Shown here piece by piece: positions 26,269-35,809 of a stretch of 64,000 bases of DNA. How positions within the stretch are numbered: the stretch's first letter is position 1; each line of letters starts with the position of its first letter. The notes under the pieces were generated by a model, which was not told the DNA's origin, did no database searches, and saw nothing but the letters and a program-made list of their open reading frames with translations. Where the stretch lies: positions 62,001 to 126,000 of the forward strand of contig JAPHSX010000003.1 of NCBI GenBank assembly GCA_026196575.1, read 5' to 3'. The translations under genes and the position numbers were made by a program. Source of the DNA: Gammaproteobacteria bacterium. Its GTDB lineage: Bacteria > Pseudomonadota > Gammaproteobacteria > Thiohalomonadales > Thiohalomonadaceae.

Positions 26269-26351
26269 GATGTGCTTATTTACGGTGCCGCTGGTTTCTG
26301 TGAAAACAGTGCTGGCGCAATCACTGAAGCAAATAGGAGAAGGAGTGCGTC

Positions 26352-26810
26352 ATGAGTATTCTGTCGTGGTTGAAACAGGTTGGCTCCGCTGCCGTGAGCG
26401 CCGACCTGATTAATACTGAAGCAATGACCTTTGCCAAGGGTGAAGAGCAGTTCCACGGACTGGACATGAAGGGGGCGCTGGAGGCCCACACCGCCTGGAC
26501 CAAGCGGTTGGAGGGGAAGCTTAACGGTGAAAACCAGGAGGCGCTCGATATTGCCACCGTGGCCTCGGACTGCCAGTGTCAGCTCGGCAAGTGGATTCAC
26601 GGCACGGCGAAGCAGCAGTTTGGTAATTCCCCCGATTATGAGGAGCTGCGCCGGGTGCATGCCGATTTTCACCTCAAGGCGGGTGAGATTCTCAATAACG
26701 TGCTCAACGGCGATCACACCATGGCGGCGAGCAACCTCAAGGAGATCCGCTACCAGTCGGGCAGCGTACAGCTCTCCCTGGTTCGTCTCTACTCCCACGC
26801 TCAGCACTAA
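26352..26810 (+). CDS. Stand-alone chemoreceptor zinc-binding (CZB) protein
   Basis: 152 residues, all or nearly all one four-helix CZB domain. The zinc ligands are visible as His46 (LEAHTAWTKRL), Cys76 (CQCQLGKWIHG), His103 and His107 (RRVHADFHLKAGEIL). CZB domains sense zinc or oxidants and usually sit on chemoreceptors or on diguanylate cyclases such as DgcZ. Here there is no output domain. The protein may act in trans on a receptor or cyclase; the large GGDEF-EAL protein 1.5 kb away is one candidate. A strong Shine-Dalgarno (GGAGAAGGAG) and an FNR-like box lie upstream. Confidence 0.88.
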   Translation: MSILSWLKQVGSAAVSADLINTEAMTFAKGEEQFHGLDMKGALEAHTAWTKRLEGKLNGENQEALDIATVASDCQCQLGKWIHGTAKQQFGNSPDYEELRRVHADFHLKAGEILNNVLNGDHTMAASNLKEIRYQSGSVQLSLVRLYSHAQH

Positions 26811-26892
26811 TAGCCTGTTAGGCAATGCCGGGGGCGTATAGCCGCCCCCTCTCCTCTGTTAATGGATACCTCGCTCGGTAGCCACGGGCGGC

Positions 26893-26930
26893 GTCACCAT
26901 AACGTCATTAAAGTGCCATCACAGTTTCAT
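26893..26930 (+). promoter_or_regulatory. Pho box array upstream of the PstS-OmpA gene
   Basis: Four half-sites lie exactly 11 bases apart: GTCAC (26893), GTCAT (26904), GCCAT (26915) and TTCAT (26926). The best pair, starting at 26902, matches the 18-base PhoB consensus at 13 positions. PhoB binds direct repeats with this 11-base period. The site ends 48 bases before the start codon. Confidence 0.7.
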
Positions 26931-26978
26931 TCGCCACCATTAGGCTTCTTGCCACAATCGATCAGGTGGAGAGTGAAG

Positions 26979-28289
26979 ATGAGAAGACAGGTGGCCTGTT
27001 TAGTGTTGTTACTACTCTTTGGCGCACATGCGCTGGCGGCGGAAACAGAGCGGCTGCGGTTGCACGGCTCCAACACCATTGGCGCGCAGCTTGGTCCCGA
27101 TCTGGTCAAGGGGTGGCTGCAGGCCAACCACTATCAGAAAATTCGTGTTGTACGGCTGGCGGAGCAGGAGCAGCAGATCACCGCGCTTTCGCCCGCCGGG
27201 ACGGTGCTGGTGGTGGAGATTGCCGCCCACGGCTCGACGACCGGTTTTCGTGCCCTGGCGGAGGGAGAGGCGGAGATTGCCATGTCATCGCGCCCGATTA
27301 AGAGCAAAGAGATTGAGCAGCTCAGGGGGCTGGGGCCGATGAACGGGCCGCGTAGTGAGTTTGTGGTAGGGCTCGACGGGATCGCGGTGGTGGTCCATCC
27401 ACAGAACCGGCTGCAGCGGCTCGACAAGGGTCAGCTGCGGCGGATCTTCAGCGGCGAGTTGAACGACTGGTCGCAGCTGGGGGGTGAGGCGGGGCCGATC
27501 CGGGTCTATGCCCGCGATGACAACTCCGGCACCTTCGATACCTTCAGGTCACTGGTGCTGGGTAAAAAATCACCGCTCATTGCCACCGCCCGGCGCTTCG
27601 AATCCAATGCTGAACTCTCCGATGCGGTGGCGCTGGATAGTGGCGGAATAGGCTTTGTCGGTCTGCCCTATGTGCGCCAGGCGAAGGCACTGGCGGTGGC
27701 GGACGACATTCCGCTGGCTATTGTCCCGGATCGCTTCACCGTGGCCACTGAGGATTATGTCCTGGCACGCCGCCTCTATTTTTATCTGCCGGAGGAGAGC
27801 ACCCCGCAGGCCCGTTCGTTGGCGGAGTATGCGTTGTCGCACGCCGGCCAGTTGGTGGTGGCCGATAGCGGTTTTGTCTCGCAGCAGATCATCGGCGGCA
27901 CCCTCGATGTCGGGGTGGGCCACGCCGAGTATCACCAACTGGTAAAGGGGGCCGAGCGGCTCTCCCTCAACTTCCGTTTTCATCAGGGCTCGGCCCTGCT
28001 CGATAACAAGGCGCGGCGCGATATTGCGCGCCTTGCCGAGTACCTGGGACGGGCGGAAAACCGCCAGCGCGAGCTGATCCTGGTCGGTTTCTCCGACAAT
28101 AACGAGGCGATCCCGATGCACAGCATTGGGTTGTCGATACAGCGCGCCGACGGGGTGGCCGATGTGTTGTTGGGACAGGGGGTGGCTCCGCGCCGGGTGC
28201 GTGGCTATGGCCCGGCGGTTACCGTTGCCTCCAATGCCAATGCTTACGGCCGGGAGAAGAACCGGAGGGTAGAGGTGTGGCTGCGCTGA
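26979..28289 (+). CDS. Phosphate-binding-protein-like domain fused to an OmpA C-terminal domain
   Basis: 436 residues with a signal peptide (MRRQVACLVLLLLFGAHALA). Residues about 22-315 form a PstS-type binding domain (LRLHGSNTIGAQLGPDLVKGW, AAHGSTTGFRALAEGEAEIA, YARDDNSGTFDTF). Residues about 325-436 are an OmpA-like peptidoglycan-binding domain (GSALLDNKARRDIARLAEYL, LILVGFSDNN, NRRVEVWL). So it would be a phosphate-binding protein tethered to the cell wall. ATG 26979 is chosen for the GGAG just upstream; longer frames add no signal sequence. The Pho box upstream supports phosphate control. A separate conventional pstS is at 35906. Confidence 0.9.
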   Translation: MRRQVACLVLLLLFGAHALAAETERLRLHGSNTIGAQLGPDLVKGWLQANHYQKIRVVRLAEQEQQITALSPAGTVLVVEIAAHGSTTGFRALAEGEAEIAMSSRPIKSKEIEQLRGLGPMNGPRSEFVVGLDGIAVVVHPQNRLQRLDKGQLRRIFSGELNDWSQLGGEAGPIRVYARDDNSGTFDTFRSLVLGKKSPLIATARRFESNAELSDAVALDSGGIGFVGLPYVRQAKALAVADDIPLAIVPDRFTVATEDYVLARRLYFYLPEESTPQARSLAEYALSHAGQLVVADSGFVSQQIIGGTLDVGVGHAEYHQLVKGAERLSLNFRFHQGSALLDNKARRDIARLAEYLGRAENRQRELILVGFSDNNEAIPMHSIGLSIQRADGVADVLLGQGVAPRRVRGYGPAVTVASNANAYGREKNRRVEVWLR

Positions 28290-28316
28290 CTCGGTAGCTG
28301 ATTCGGTGACGGTCGC

Positions 28317-31259
28317 TCACTCGCGCTCCTGTTTAGCCAACAGTGCTACCAGCTCATCGGCAGGCAGCGGACGCGAGAAGAGGAAACCCTGCAGATATTC
28401 GCAGCCCAGTGCCTTTAGCTGAGTGTGTTGCGCTGCCGTCTCCACCCCTTCGGCGATCACCCGCATGTTGAAGTTGTGGGCGATGGAGATGATGGTCTCG
28501 ACCATCTTGATGTGTTCGCCGCCGGCATTGAGATTATTGACGAAGGAGCGGTCGATCTTGAGGGCATCGAAGGGGAAACTGTGCAGGTAGCTGAGGGAGG
28601 AGTAACCGGTACCGAAGTCGTCAATATAGAAACGGTAACCGTGGTCGCGGAACTTCTTCAGCAGTTCGGTGTTGGTTGCGTGGTTGTCCATCAGGGTGCT
28701 TTCGGTGATCTCCAGCCGCAGGTTTTTCGGGTTGTACTCAAGCTCGCGCAGGATGCCCTCGATAAAGTTGAACAGATCAGGTTGCAGCAGCTGCTTGCCT
28801 GAGAGGTTGACGCTGACGTAGAGGTCGTGAAACTGCGGCAGTGCCCGCTGCCACTCGCCCACCTGGCGACACGCCTCGTGCAGCACCCACGAACCAATCT
28901 CACCGATCAGCCCGGTCTCTTCAGCCACCGGGATAAACTCGGCCGGGGAGATCATGCCGCCGCCGGCCTGTGGCCAGCGTGCCAGTGCCTCCACCCCTTC
29001 GAGATCCCCGCTCTGTGCCGAGATGATCGGCTGGTAGTAGATGCGCAGTTCGTCGTTTTCGAAGGCGCGCAGCAACTCGGACTCCATGGTGAGGCGGGTC
29101 ATCGCCGAGGTGTGCATTGCCTCATCGAAAAAGACGGTGTGGGTGCCGCTCTCCGACTTGGCGCGATACATCGCGGTGTCGGCGTCGCGCAGCATCTCCT
29201 CGGGCTGGTGGTAGCGGGGGTGGCCAAAGGCCACGCCGATGCTGCAGGGGGCAAAGAGTTCCAGCCCCTGTACCACAAAGGGGGCGCGCAGGGTGGTGTA
29301 GATACGCTCGGTGATGTGCAGCACCTCACGCTCCGAGGTGACCCCCTCCAGTAGCACGGTGAACTCATCGCCGCCGAGGCGGGCCAGGGTGTCTTCCGGA
29401 CGGATGCACTGCCTCAGCCGTTTTGCCACCTCGACCAGCAGCTGATCGCCGACGGTATGCCCAAGACTGTCGTTAATCACCTTGAAGCGATCCAGGTCGA
29501 GAAAGAGGATGGCAAAGGGGAGCTCGGGATTACGCCCGAGGCGTGCCAGCCGCTGCTTGAGGCGATCGAAAAAGAGCATGCGGTTCGGCAGCCCGGTGAG
29601 GTCGTCGTGATAGGCGTTGTGCAGCAGATGCTGTTCGGCCTCATGCCGTTGAAGCATGCTGCCGATGGTGTGGCTGATGGTGGACAAGAGGGCCACCTCA
29701 TCCTCGTCGCGGCGGTGGTTGTGGTCGAGGTAGAGATTAAGTACGCCAAGCAGTTTCTCACCGGATTGGATCGGCAGGCAGTAGTGGCCGTGCTCCGCCA
29801 TCCCCGCGAATGTGTGGTGGTGCGCCTCGTCGAGACACCCCTTGTAGATCATCTCCCGGCTCTGGGCGACCTGGCCGCAGAGGCATGTGCCATAGGCAAC
29901 GGTCGAGCAGGTCATCACCGTCTCCAGCGACATGCCGTGCTGTGCCACCATCCGCAGTACGCCGTCGCGTGCCACGAAGATCGAACCCTTGGCCTGCAGC
30001 TGCAGCCACGGTACCGCGAGGATCTCCTTGAGGATGAGCTCAAGGCGGTTTTCAAAGGTGTTGGGTTGCAGTGAGATCTCCAGTACCGAGGCGATGAGCT
30101 GTTGCGCGATGTAGTCCCGCTCTATCTTTCGTTGCGCCTCCCTATGCACGGTAATATCGCGAATGAAGGCGCTGAATCCAATATTGCCAGCTACCGCGTA
30201 GGAGACGAGGGAGAGCTCGAGCGGGAACTCCTCGCCGTTGCGCCGCATGCCGCTGGTCTCAATACGGCGGTTCACTATCTGTGCGCCCCCTGTCCGTACC
30301 GCGTGGCTAAAGCCGATGTCGTGCGCCTGGCGGTGGCGGGCGGGAATGATTTTGTCGGTGAGCGGCTGGCCCAGAACCTCCTCTTCCCGCCAGCCAAAGA
30401 TGGCGCTGGCCTGTTCATTCCAGCCGGTGATCACCCCCTGCGCATTGGCGGTGATAATGGCGTCCATGGAGCTGTCGATGATGGCGCGGGTGCGCTCCTC
30501 GCCCTCTTTCAGGGAGTGGAAGGCCGCCTCCCGCTGCGCAATCTGTTGGGTGATTTGGCGCCGGCCAGAGAAGATCCCAACCAGCCCGAGTAGCCAGATC
30601 AGCAGATGGCCCCCCTTGAGGGTAAACATGCGCTGTTCACGCAACTGCTCGATGGGCGCCAGGGAAACCGAGACACTGACGCCGCCACTCAAGTCGCCGA
30701 CCGTATATCCCTGTTGGGCGTGGCACTTGAGGCAGGGGGCCTCCATGTGCATGGGACGGATCAGGCGCAGATAGGGGGCCTCACCGATGGTGGTGATGGC
30801 GGTCACCTCCTCCGCACCCTCCCTGAACTGTTCAAAGGCCTGCCACTCCCACTCATCGGCGGCGTTGATCGGATTGAGCGGGCGCAGGCCGCTAATACGC
30901 CCCTCGATGCCGTACTCCTCACGCGCCAGCTCGTTGAACTGGCGCACCATCAGGGCCGGGTTGATGAGGGTGAGGGTCTCACCCGAGGCGGTGACCACGT
31001 CGCGATCCGGCAGGAAGGCGATGTAGGGATCGGGCTGCTGTGACTCGGTGACCGGGACATAGACGCCGCCATGACGTGTCGCCCAGAGGCGAAAGGTTTG
31101 ATCCTTGAAGAAGTTGGCGCGCAGCTCGCTGCGCGCCTGATCCAGCAGCAGGGACTGCACCTGATGGGCATTCCACAGATAGGAGACGAGCAGTACGCCG
31201 CTCCAGATGAGGAGCAGCGCCCAAAACCAGCGGTTAATCTTGAGAAAATGTGGCTTCAT
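28317..31259 (-). CDS. Heme-motif sensor (DUF3365) - PAS - GAF - GGDEF - EAL protein
   Basis: 980 residues. A membrane helix (about 12-32) precedes a periplasmic DUF3365-type sensor domain with CLKCH (Cys176, Cys179, His180), a c-type heme motif. A second membrane helix (about 218-236) follows. Then come PAS (about 255-375), GAF (about 395-545), GGDEF (motif 629-633) and EAL (EAL at 757-759). Both catalytic signatures are intact (LARLGGDEFTVLL; GVEALARW), with LNLSGKQL-type and DDFGTGYSSL motifs in the EAL part. It could make or break c-di-GMP in response to redox or a ligand of the heme. The GAF has a cluster of cysteines (TCSTVAYGTCLCG). Confidence 0.93.
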   Translation of the reverse strand: MKPHFLKINRWFWALLLIWSGVLLVSYLWNAHQVQSLLLDQARSELRANFFKDQTFRLWATRHGGVYVPVTESQQPDPYIAFLPDRDVVTASGETLTLINPALMVRQFNELAREEYGIEGRISGLRPLNPINAADEWEWQAFEQFREGAEEVTAITTIGEAPYLRLIRPMHMEAPCLKCHAQQGYTVGDLSGGVSVSVSLAPIEQLREQRMFTLKGGHLLIWLLGLVGIFSGRRQITQQIAQREAAFHSLKEGEERTRAIIDSSMDAIITANAQGVITGWNEQASAIFGWREEEVLGQPLTDKIIPARHRQAHDIGFSHAVRTGGAQIVNRRIETSGMRRNGEEFPLELSLVSYAVAGNIGFSAFIRDITVHREAQRKIERDYIAQQLIASVLEISLQPNTFENRLELILKEILAVPWLQLQAKGSIFVARDGVLRMVAQHGMSLETVMTCSTVAYGTCLCGQVAQSREMIYKGCLDEAHHHTFAGMAEHGHYCLPIQSGEKLLGVLNLYLDHNHRRDEDEVALLSTISHTIGSMLQRHEAEQHLLHNAYHDDLTGLPNRMLFFDRLKQRLARLGRNPELPFAILFLDLDRFKVINDSLGHTVGDQLLVEVAKRLRQCIRPEDTLARLGGDEFTVLLEGVTSEREVLHITERIYTTLRAPFVVQGLELFAPCSIGVAFGHPRYHQPEEMLRDADTAMYRAKSESGTHTVFFDEAMHTSAMTRLTMESELLRAFENDELRIYYQPIISAQSGDLEGVEALARWPQAGGGMISPAEFIPVAEETGLIGEIGSWVLHEACRQVGEWQRALPQFHDLYVSVNLSGKQLLQPDLFNFIEGILRELEYNPKNLRLEITESTLMDNHATNTELLKKFRDHGYRFYIDDFGTGYSSLSYLHSFPFDALKIDRSFVNNLNAGGEHIKMVETIISIAHNFNMRVIAEGVETAAQHTQLKALGCEYLQGFLFSRPLPADELVALLAKQERE

Positions 31260-31495
31260 CGGCGGTAGATATCGTCCCTGTATGTTGAGGTGCCCCTAAT
31301 GTTGATTGGTTTTGATGGCTATCCTTTTCCAAGGGTAGCGTATTGTGCAAACTTTTTGACCTAATTTTCACGGAGATGGGGTCTCTGAGGCGTGACGGGA
31401 GGGGGCAGTAAGCAGGGAGTCATCGCGAATTTTTCATCATCCGCTCCGGGGGTGTAAACTAGCCGCCTGTTTTCAGACCCTGTGAGAGAGAGATC

Positions 31496-33355
31496 ATGCC
31501 CGAGTACCGTTCCCGCACCTCCACCGCCGGTCGCAACATGGCCGGTGCCCGCTCCCTGTGGCGCGCCACGGGCATGAAAGATGGCGATTTCGAGAAGCCG
31601 ATCATCGCCGTGGTCAACTCCTTCACCCAGTTCGTGCCGGGCCATGTGCATCTCAAGGATATGGGCCAGCTGGTGGCCCGCGAGATCGAGCGGGCGGGCG
31701 GCGTGGCCAAGGAGTTCAATACCATCGCCATCGACGACGGCATCGCCATGGGTCACGGTGGTATGCTCTACTCGCTGCCCTCGCGCGAGATCATTGCCGA
31801 CTCGGTGGAGTACATGGTCAACGCCCACTGTGCCGATGCCCTGGTCTGCATCTCCAACTGCGACAAGATCACCCCCGGCATGCTCAACGCGGCGTTGCGC
31901 CTCAATATCCCTGCGGTCTTCGTCTCCGGCGGGCCGATGGAGGCGGGCAAGGCGGTGGTGCACGAGCAGAGCGTGGCGCTCGACCTGGTCGATGCGATGC
32001 TCATGGCCGCCGACCCGCATGAGTCGGATGCCGATGTAGCCACCGTCGAGCGCTCTGCCTGTCCCACCTGCGGCTCCTGCTCGGGGATGTTCACCGCCAA
32101 CTCGATGAACTGTCTCACCGAGGCGCTGGGCCTCTCGCTGCCGGGTAACGGCTCGCTGGTGGCGACCCACGCCGACCGCGAGCAGCTCTTCCTGGAGGCA
32201 GGCCGCATGGTTGTCGCCCTTGCCAAACGCCACTACGAGCAGGAGGACTATTCGGTGCTGCCGCGTTCCATCGCTAATAAGGCCGCCTTCGAGAACGCCA
32301 TGTGTCTCGACATCGCGATGGGTGGCTCCACCAACACCATCCTGCACCTGCTGGCCGCCGCCGAGGAGGCAGGGGTCGACTTCACCATGGCCGATATCGA
32401 CCGTCTGAGCCGCAAGGTGCCGCACCTCTGTAAGGTCGCCCCCTCCACTCAGCAGTACCACATGGAGGATGTGCATCGTGCCGGTGGTGTTATCGGTATC
32501 CTGGGCGAGCTGGACCGTGCCGGTCTGCTCAACAACCAGTGCCAGACGGTTCACGCCGAGACCTTGGCCGAGGCGCTGGCGCTGTGGGACATTCGCCTCA
32601 CTGCCGACCCCAAGCGTCAGGAGTTCTACCGCGCCGCTCCCGGCGGGGTGCCGACTACCGTCGCCTTCAGCCAGGACAAGCGTTATCCGACCCTGGATGA
32701 CGACCGTGAGAAGGGGTGTATCCGCGACCTCGCCCACGCCTTCTCCACCGAGGGGGGGCTCGCCGTGCTCTTCGGCAACATTGCGCGGGATGGCTGTGTG
32801 GTGAAGACCGCCGGGGTGGATGCCTCCATTCTCAAATTCGCCGGCCCCGCCCGCATCTTTGAGAGCCAGGACTCCGCCGTTGAGGCGATCCTCGGCGGCA
32901 AGATCAACGAGGGCGATGTGGTGATCATTCGCTACGAGGGGCCGCGCGGCGGGCCGGGGATGCAGGAGATGCTCTACCCCACCACCTATCTCAAGTCGAT
33001 GGGCCTCGGCAAGGCGTGCGCCCTGCTCACCGACGGGCGCTTCTCCGGCGGCACCTCCGGCCTCTCCATCGGCCACGTCTCCCCCGAGGCGGCCGAGGGG
33101 GGGGCCATCGGCCTGGTGGAGGAGGGGGACACCATCGCGATCGACATCCCCGCGCGCACCATTAACGTCGCCCTGAGTGATGATGAGCTGGCCGAGCGCC
33201 GCGCCACCATGGAGCTGAAGGGCCCTAGGGCGTGGAAACCGGTCAAGCGTGAGCGGGTGGTCTCCAACGCCCTCAAGGCCTACGCCGCGATGACCACCTC
33301 GGCGGCGCGCGGCGCGGTGCGCGATGTGAGTCAGCTGGAAAATAAGATCAGGTAG
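31496..33355 (+). CDS. ilvD: Dihydroxy-acid dehydratase
   Basis: 619 residues, the usual length of the E. coli-type enzyme. It dehydrates 2,3-dihydroxy acids in isoleucine and valine synthesis using an iron-sulfur cluster. The cysteines of the cluster site lie in [13 protein letters not shown] and [31 protein letters not shown] and the C-terminal [20 protein letters not shown] are family motifs. It is transcribed divergently from the GGDEF-EAL gene; the 236-base gap between them holds the promoters. It is not clustered with other ilv genes. Confidence 0.97.
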   Translation: MPEYRSRTSTAGRNMAGARSLWRATGMKDGDFEKPIIAVVNSFTQFVPGHVHLKDMGQLVAREIERAGGVAKEFNTIAIDDGIAMGHGGMLYSLPSREIIADSVEYMVNAHCADALVCISNCDKITPGMLNAALRLNIPAVFVSGGPMEAGKAVVHEQSVALDLVDAMLMAADPHESDADVATVERSACPTCGSCSGMFTANSMNCLTEALGLSLPGNGSLVATHADREQLFLEAGRMVVALAKRHYEQEDYSVLPRSIANKAAFENAMCLDIAMGGSTNTILHLLAAAEEAGVDFTMADIDRLSRKVPHLCKVAPSTQQYHMEDVHRAGGVIGILGELDRAGLLNNQCQTVHAETLAEALALWDIRLTADPKRQEFYRAAPGGVPTTVAFSQDKRYPTLDDDREKGCIRDLAHAFSTEGGLAVLFGNIARDGCVVKTAGVDASILKFAGPARIFESQDSAVEAILGGKINEGDVVIIRYEGPRGGPGMQEMLYPTTYLKSMGLGKACALLTDGRFSGGTSGLSIGHVSPEAAEGGAIGLVEEGDTIAIDIPARTINVALSDDELAERRATMELKGPRAWKPVKRERVVSNALKAYAAMTTSAARGAVRDVSQLENKIR

Positions 33356-33380
33356 CAGCTAATAGGTACCAGGTAACCGC

Positions 33381-33411
33381 CGTAGGATGGGCAAAGCGCA
33401 GCGTGCCCATC
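33381..33411 (+). repeat. REP-like palindrome, family B
   Basis: CGTAGGATGGGCA and TGCCCATC enclose AAGCGCAGCG; the paired arms are GATGGGCA (33386-33393) and TGCCCATC (33404-33411). Elements of this form are scattered between genes in many gammaproteobacterial genomes. It lies just after ilvD and is flanked by short GGTAACAGGTAAC-type repeats. Confidence 0.65.
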
Positions 33412-33542
33412 AAGGTCACGACCACACCCGGCCTGCAGAGGCGCGGTTGCAGGTAACAGGTAACAGGGTGTGTTCAGGTTTAGCCCGCAACCCGTCACCT
33501 GCGCCTCACGTTGCTTAATAAAAATGTCATCTCGGTGGTGCA

Positions 33543-33560
33543 TTGTCACACCCCTGTAAT
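33543..33560 (+). promoter_or_regulatory. Weak Pho box upstream of phoB
   Basis: GTCAC (33545) and GTAAT (33556) are half-sites with the correct 11-base period, and 12 of 18 consensus positions match. It ends 45 bases before the phoB start. Autoregulation of phoB is well known in other bacteria. Confidence 0.45.
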
Positions 33561-33605
33561 ATGGCTTCTCTTTAATGGCGTCGATGTGGCTGCAGGATAG
33601 TAGAG

Positions 33606-34298
33606 ATGAGAGGCGAGACGATACTACTGGTTGAAGACGAGGCGGCGATTCGCGAGATGGTCTGCATGGCGCTGGAGCGTGATGGCTTTGTGGTGTGGCA
33701 GGCGGGTGACGGGGGAGAGGCCAACCGCTTGCTGGCCGACGGGCTGCCAGACCTTATTCTGCTCGACTGGATGTTGCCCGGTGCCTCGGGGCTGGAGATC
33801 GCCCGCCAGCTGCGCCGCGACGAGGTGACGCGCAAGGTGCCGATCATCATGCTTACCGCCCGCAGCGAGGAGGAGGATTGTGTTCGCGGCCTCGACAGCG
33901 GTGTCGATGACTATGTGACCAAACCCTTCTCGCCGCGTGAACTCATCGCCCGCATCAGGGCGCTGCTGCGCCGCGCCAGTCCGGTCGAGGCCGATGGCAC
34001 TGTCGATGCCGATGGCCTGGTGCTTGATACCCACAGCCACCGCGTGAGTGCCGGCGGCAGGGCGCTGGAGATGGGGCCGACCGAGTTCCGTCTGTTGCAG
34101 TTCTTCATGACCCACCCGGAGCGGGTCTACAGCCGGACCCAGCTGCTCGACATGGTGTGGAGTCGCGGCAGTTTTGTCGAGGAGCGCACGGTGGATGTGC
34201 ATATCCGCCGCCTGCGCAAGGCGCTGGAAGAGGGAGGCTACGACCGTATGGTGCAGACGGTGCGCGGCGCCGGCTACCGCTTCTCGGCACAGAGTTAG
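33606..34298 (+). CDS. phoB: Phosphate regulon response regulator
   Basis: 230 residues. The receiver domain (about 1-120) has the acidic pocket in [12 protein letters not shown] and the phosphorylated Asp in [10 protein letters not shown]. An OmpR-type winged helix follows (about 130-230: [32 protein letters not shown]). Next to phoR and pstS it is clearly PhoB. It activates phosphate-starvation genes by binding 11-base direct repeats, and candidate sites for it occur at four places in this window. Confidence 0.97.
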   Translation: MRGETILLVEDEAAIREMVCMALERDGFVVWQAGDGGEANRLLADGLPDLILLDWMLPGASGLEIARQLRRDEVTRKVPIIMLTARSEEEDCVRGLDSGVDDYVTKPFSPRELIARIRALLRRASPVEADGTVDADGLVLDTHSHRVSAGGRALEMGPTEFRLLQFFMTHPERVYSRTQLLDMVWSRGSFVEERTVDVHIRRLRKALEEGGYDRMVQTVRGAGYRFSAQS

Positions 34299-34318
34299 GG
34301 CGCAGAGGGTCAGCTCAC

Positions 34319-35620
34319 TTGTTCAATCCCTGGTCTGCTGAATTTCGCCGGCTCTTTTTTCTGCTGCTGCTGGCCCTGATCGCCGGGCTTCTGTTTGGTG
34401 AGGTGGCGCTGCTGCTGTTCCTTGTCCTGGCGGGCTATCTGGGGTGGCACCTGCGCAACCTGCACCGCCTCTACACCTGGTTTAACGAGGGGCGCCGCTT
34501 TCACCCCCCCGAGGCCGCCGGGATCTGGGGCGATGTCTTTAATCTTATCGACCGCTACCAGCTGCGTAACCGCAAGCGCAAGAAGCGCCTCACCGCTCTT
34601 ATCAAGCGCTTTCAGGAGGCGACTGCGGCAATGCCCGATGCCACCATGATCCTCGACGCCGATGGGGGGATCGAGTGGTTCAACGGCGCCGCGCAGTCAC
34701 TGCTGGGGCTGCAGGCGGGACGCGACGTGGGGCAGCGCATCGTCAACCTCATTCGCAACCCCGAGTTTCGCGCCTTTCTCGCCCTCGGCTCCCCCGGCGA
34801 GCCACTGCGCATGGCCTCGCCGGTTAATGAGCATATTATCCTCAGCTTTCGTGTGGTGCCCTACGGCAAGGAGCAGCGGCTGCTCATTGCCCGTGATGTG
34901 AGCCAGCAGCAGCGGCTGGAGCAGATGCGCCGCGACTTTGTGGCGAATGTCTCCCACGAGTTGCGCACCCCGCTGACCGTGGTTAACGGCTTTCTGGAGA
35001 CCCTGTCCGATGAGGGTGAGATTACCCCCGAACAGCTGCACCGCTCGCTACAACTGATGTCGCAACAGGCGCGACGGATGAGTCAGATTGTCGAGGACCT
35101 GCTGTTGCTGTCACGGCTGGAGACCGACAGCAACCGCCCGCCGCGCGAACGGGTGGCGGTGGCGGCCATGTTGCAGGTGGCGGCGGCAGGGCTTAACCCG
35201 CTGGCGCAGGAGCGCGGGCTGCAGCTGCAGTTTGAGTGTGACGAAAGGCTCTGGCTCTACGGCGCGGAGAAGGAGCTCTACAGTGCCTTCAGTAACCTCA
35301 TTACCAACGCGTTGCGCTACACCCCGCAGGGGGGGCGAGTCACGGTGCGCTGGCACGGCGACAGTCAGGGTGCTCACTTCGAGGTGGAGGATACCGGTGT
35401 GGGTATTGCGCCACACCATATTCCGCGCCTTACCGAGCGCTTCTACCGGGTCGATGTGGGGCGCTCGCGCGATGTGGGGGGGACTGGCCTGGGGCTCGCC
35501 ATCGTCAAGCATGTGCTGAACCGTCACCACGCTAACCTGCGCATTCGCAGCACCCTCAATCGCGGCAGCACCTTCAGTTGCCACTTTCCGCCCGAACTGA
35601 TTGTGGGGGAAGAGCGGTAA
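34319..35620 (+). CDS. phoR: Phosphate regulon sensor histidine kinase
   Basis: 433 residues. Two N-terminal hydrophobic segments (about 8-42) are followed by a charged linker and a PAS domain (about 95-195). The kinase core holds the H-box VSHELRTPLTVVNGFLETL, the N-box NLITNALRYTPQGG and the G-box EDTGVGI. I place the start at TTG 34319 because it gives the standard PhoR N-terminus (FNPWSAEFRRLFFLLLLALI). GAGG lies nine bases upstream; the frame before it lies inside phoB. The gene is 20 bases downstream of phoB. Confidence 0.95.
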   Translation: MFNPWSAEFRRLFFLLLLALIAGLLFGEVALLLFLVLAGYLGWHLRNLHRLYTWFNEGRRFHPPEAAGIWGDVFNLIDRYQLRNRKRKKRLTALIKRFQEATAAMPDATMILDADGGIEWFNGAAQSLLGLQAGRDVGQRIVNLIRNPEFRAFLALGSPGEPLRMASPVNEHIILSFRVVPYGKEQRLLIARDVSQQQRLEQMRRDFVANVSHELRTPLTVVNGFLETLSDEGEITPEQLHRSLQLMSQQARRMSQIVEDLLLLSRLETDSNRPPRERVAVAAMLQVAAAGLNPLAQERGLQLQFECDERLWLYGAEKELYSAFSNLITNALRYTPQGGRVTVRWHGDSQGAHFEVEDTGVGIAPHHIPRLTERFYRVDVGRSRDVGGTGLGLAIVKHVLNRHHANLRIRSTLNRGSTFSCHFPPELIVGEER

Positions 35621-35648
35621 CGGGTAACAGCTAACCGTTATTCTTCAT

Positions 35649-35717
35649 GTAGGGTGGGCACTGCCCACCAAAACGGATTTGAGGTGGCGGTGTAGAGGTG
35701 GGCAGTGCCCACCCTAC
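35649..35717. repeat. Paired REP palindromes (REPIN-like), family C
   Basis: The 21-base arm GTAGGGTGGGCACTGCCCACC (35649-35669) is repeated as its exact reverse complement at 35697-35717, with a 27-base spacer. Each arm is itself a palindrome. Two REP units in opposite orientation form the typical REPIN. It lies between phoR and pstS. Confidence 0.85.
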
Positions 35718-35809
35718 AGTTCTGCTCCCCCTGAGAGGGATAGAGTATTTCAACCAGCCCCCCTTAACGGCACTTGCCCAGCCCTCTTCTTTCCGCAAAC
35801 TGTCTCCGC

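Noticed and set aside
34157-34318. Longer N-terminus for PhoR
   Set aside because: It would overlap phoB by about 140 bases and adds non-family, Arg- and Gly-rich sequence. TTG 34319 gives the normal PhoR start.
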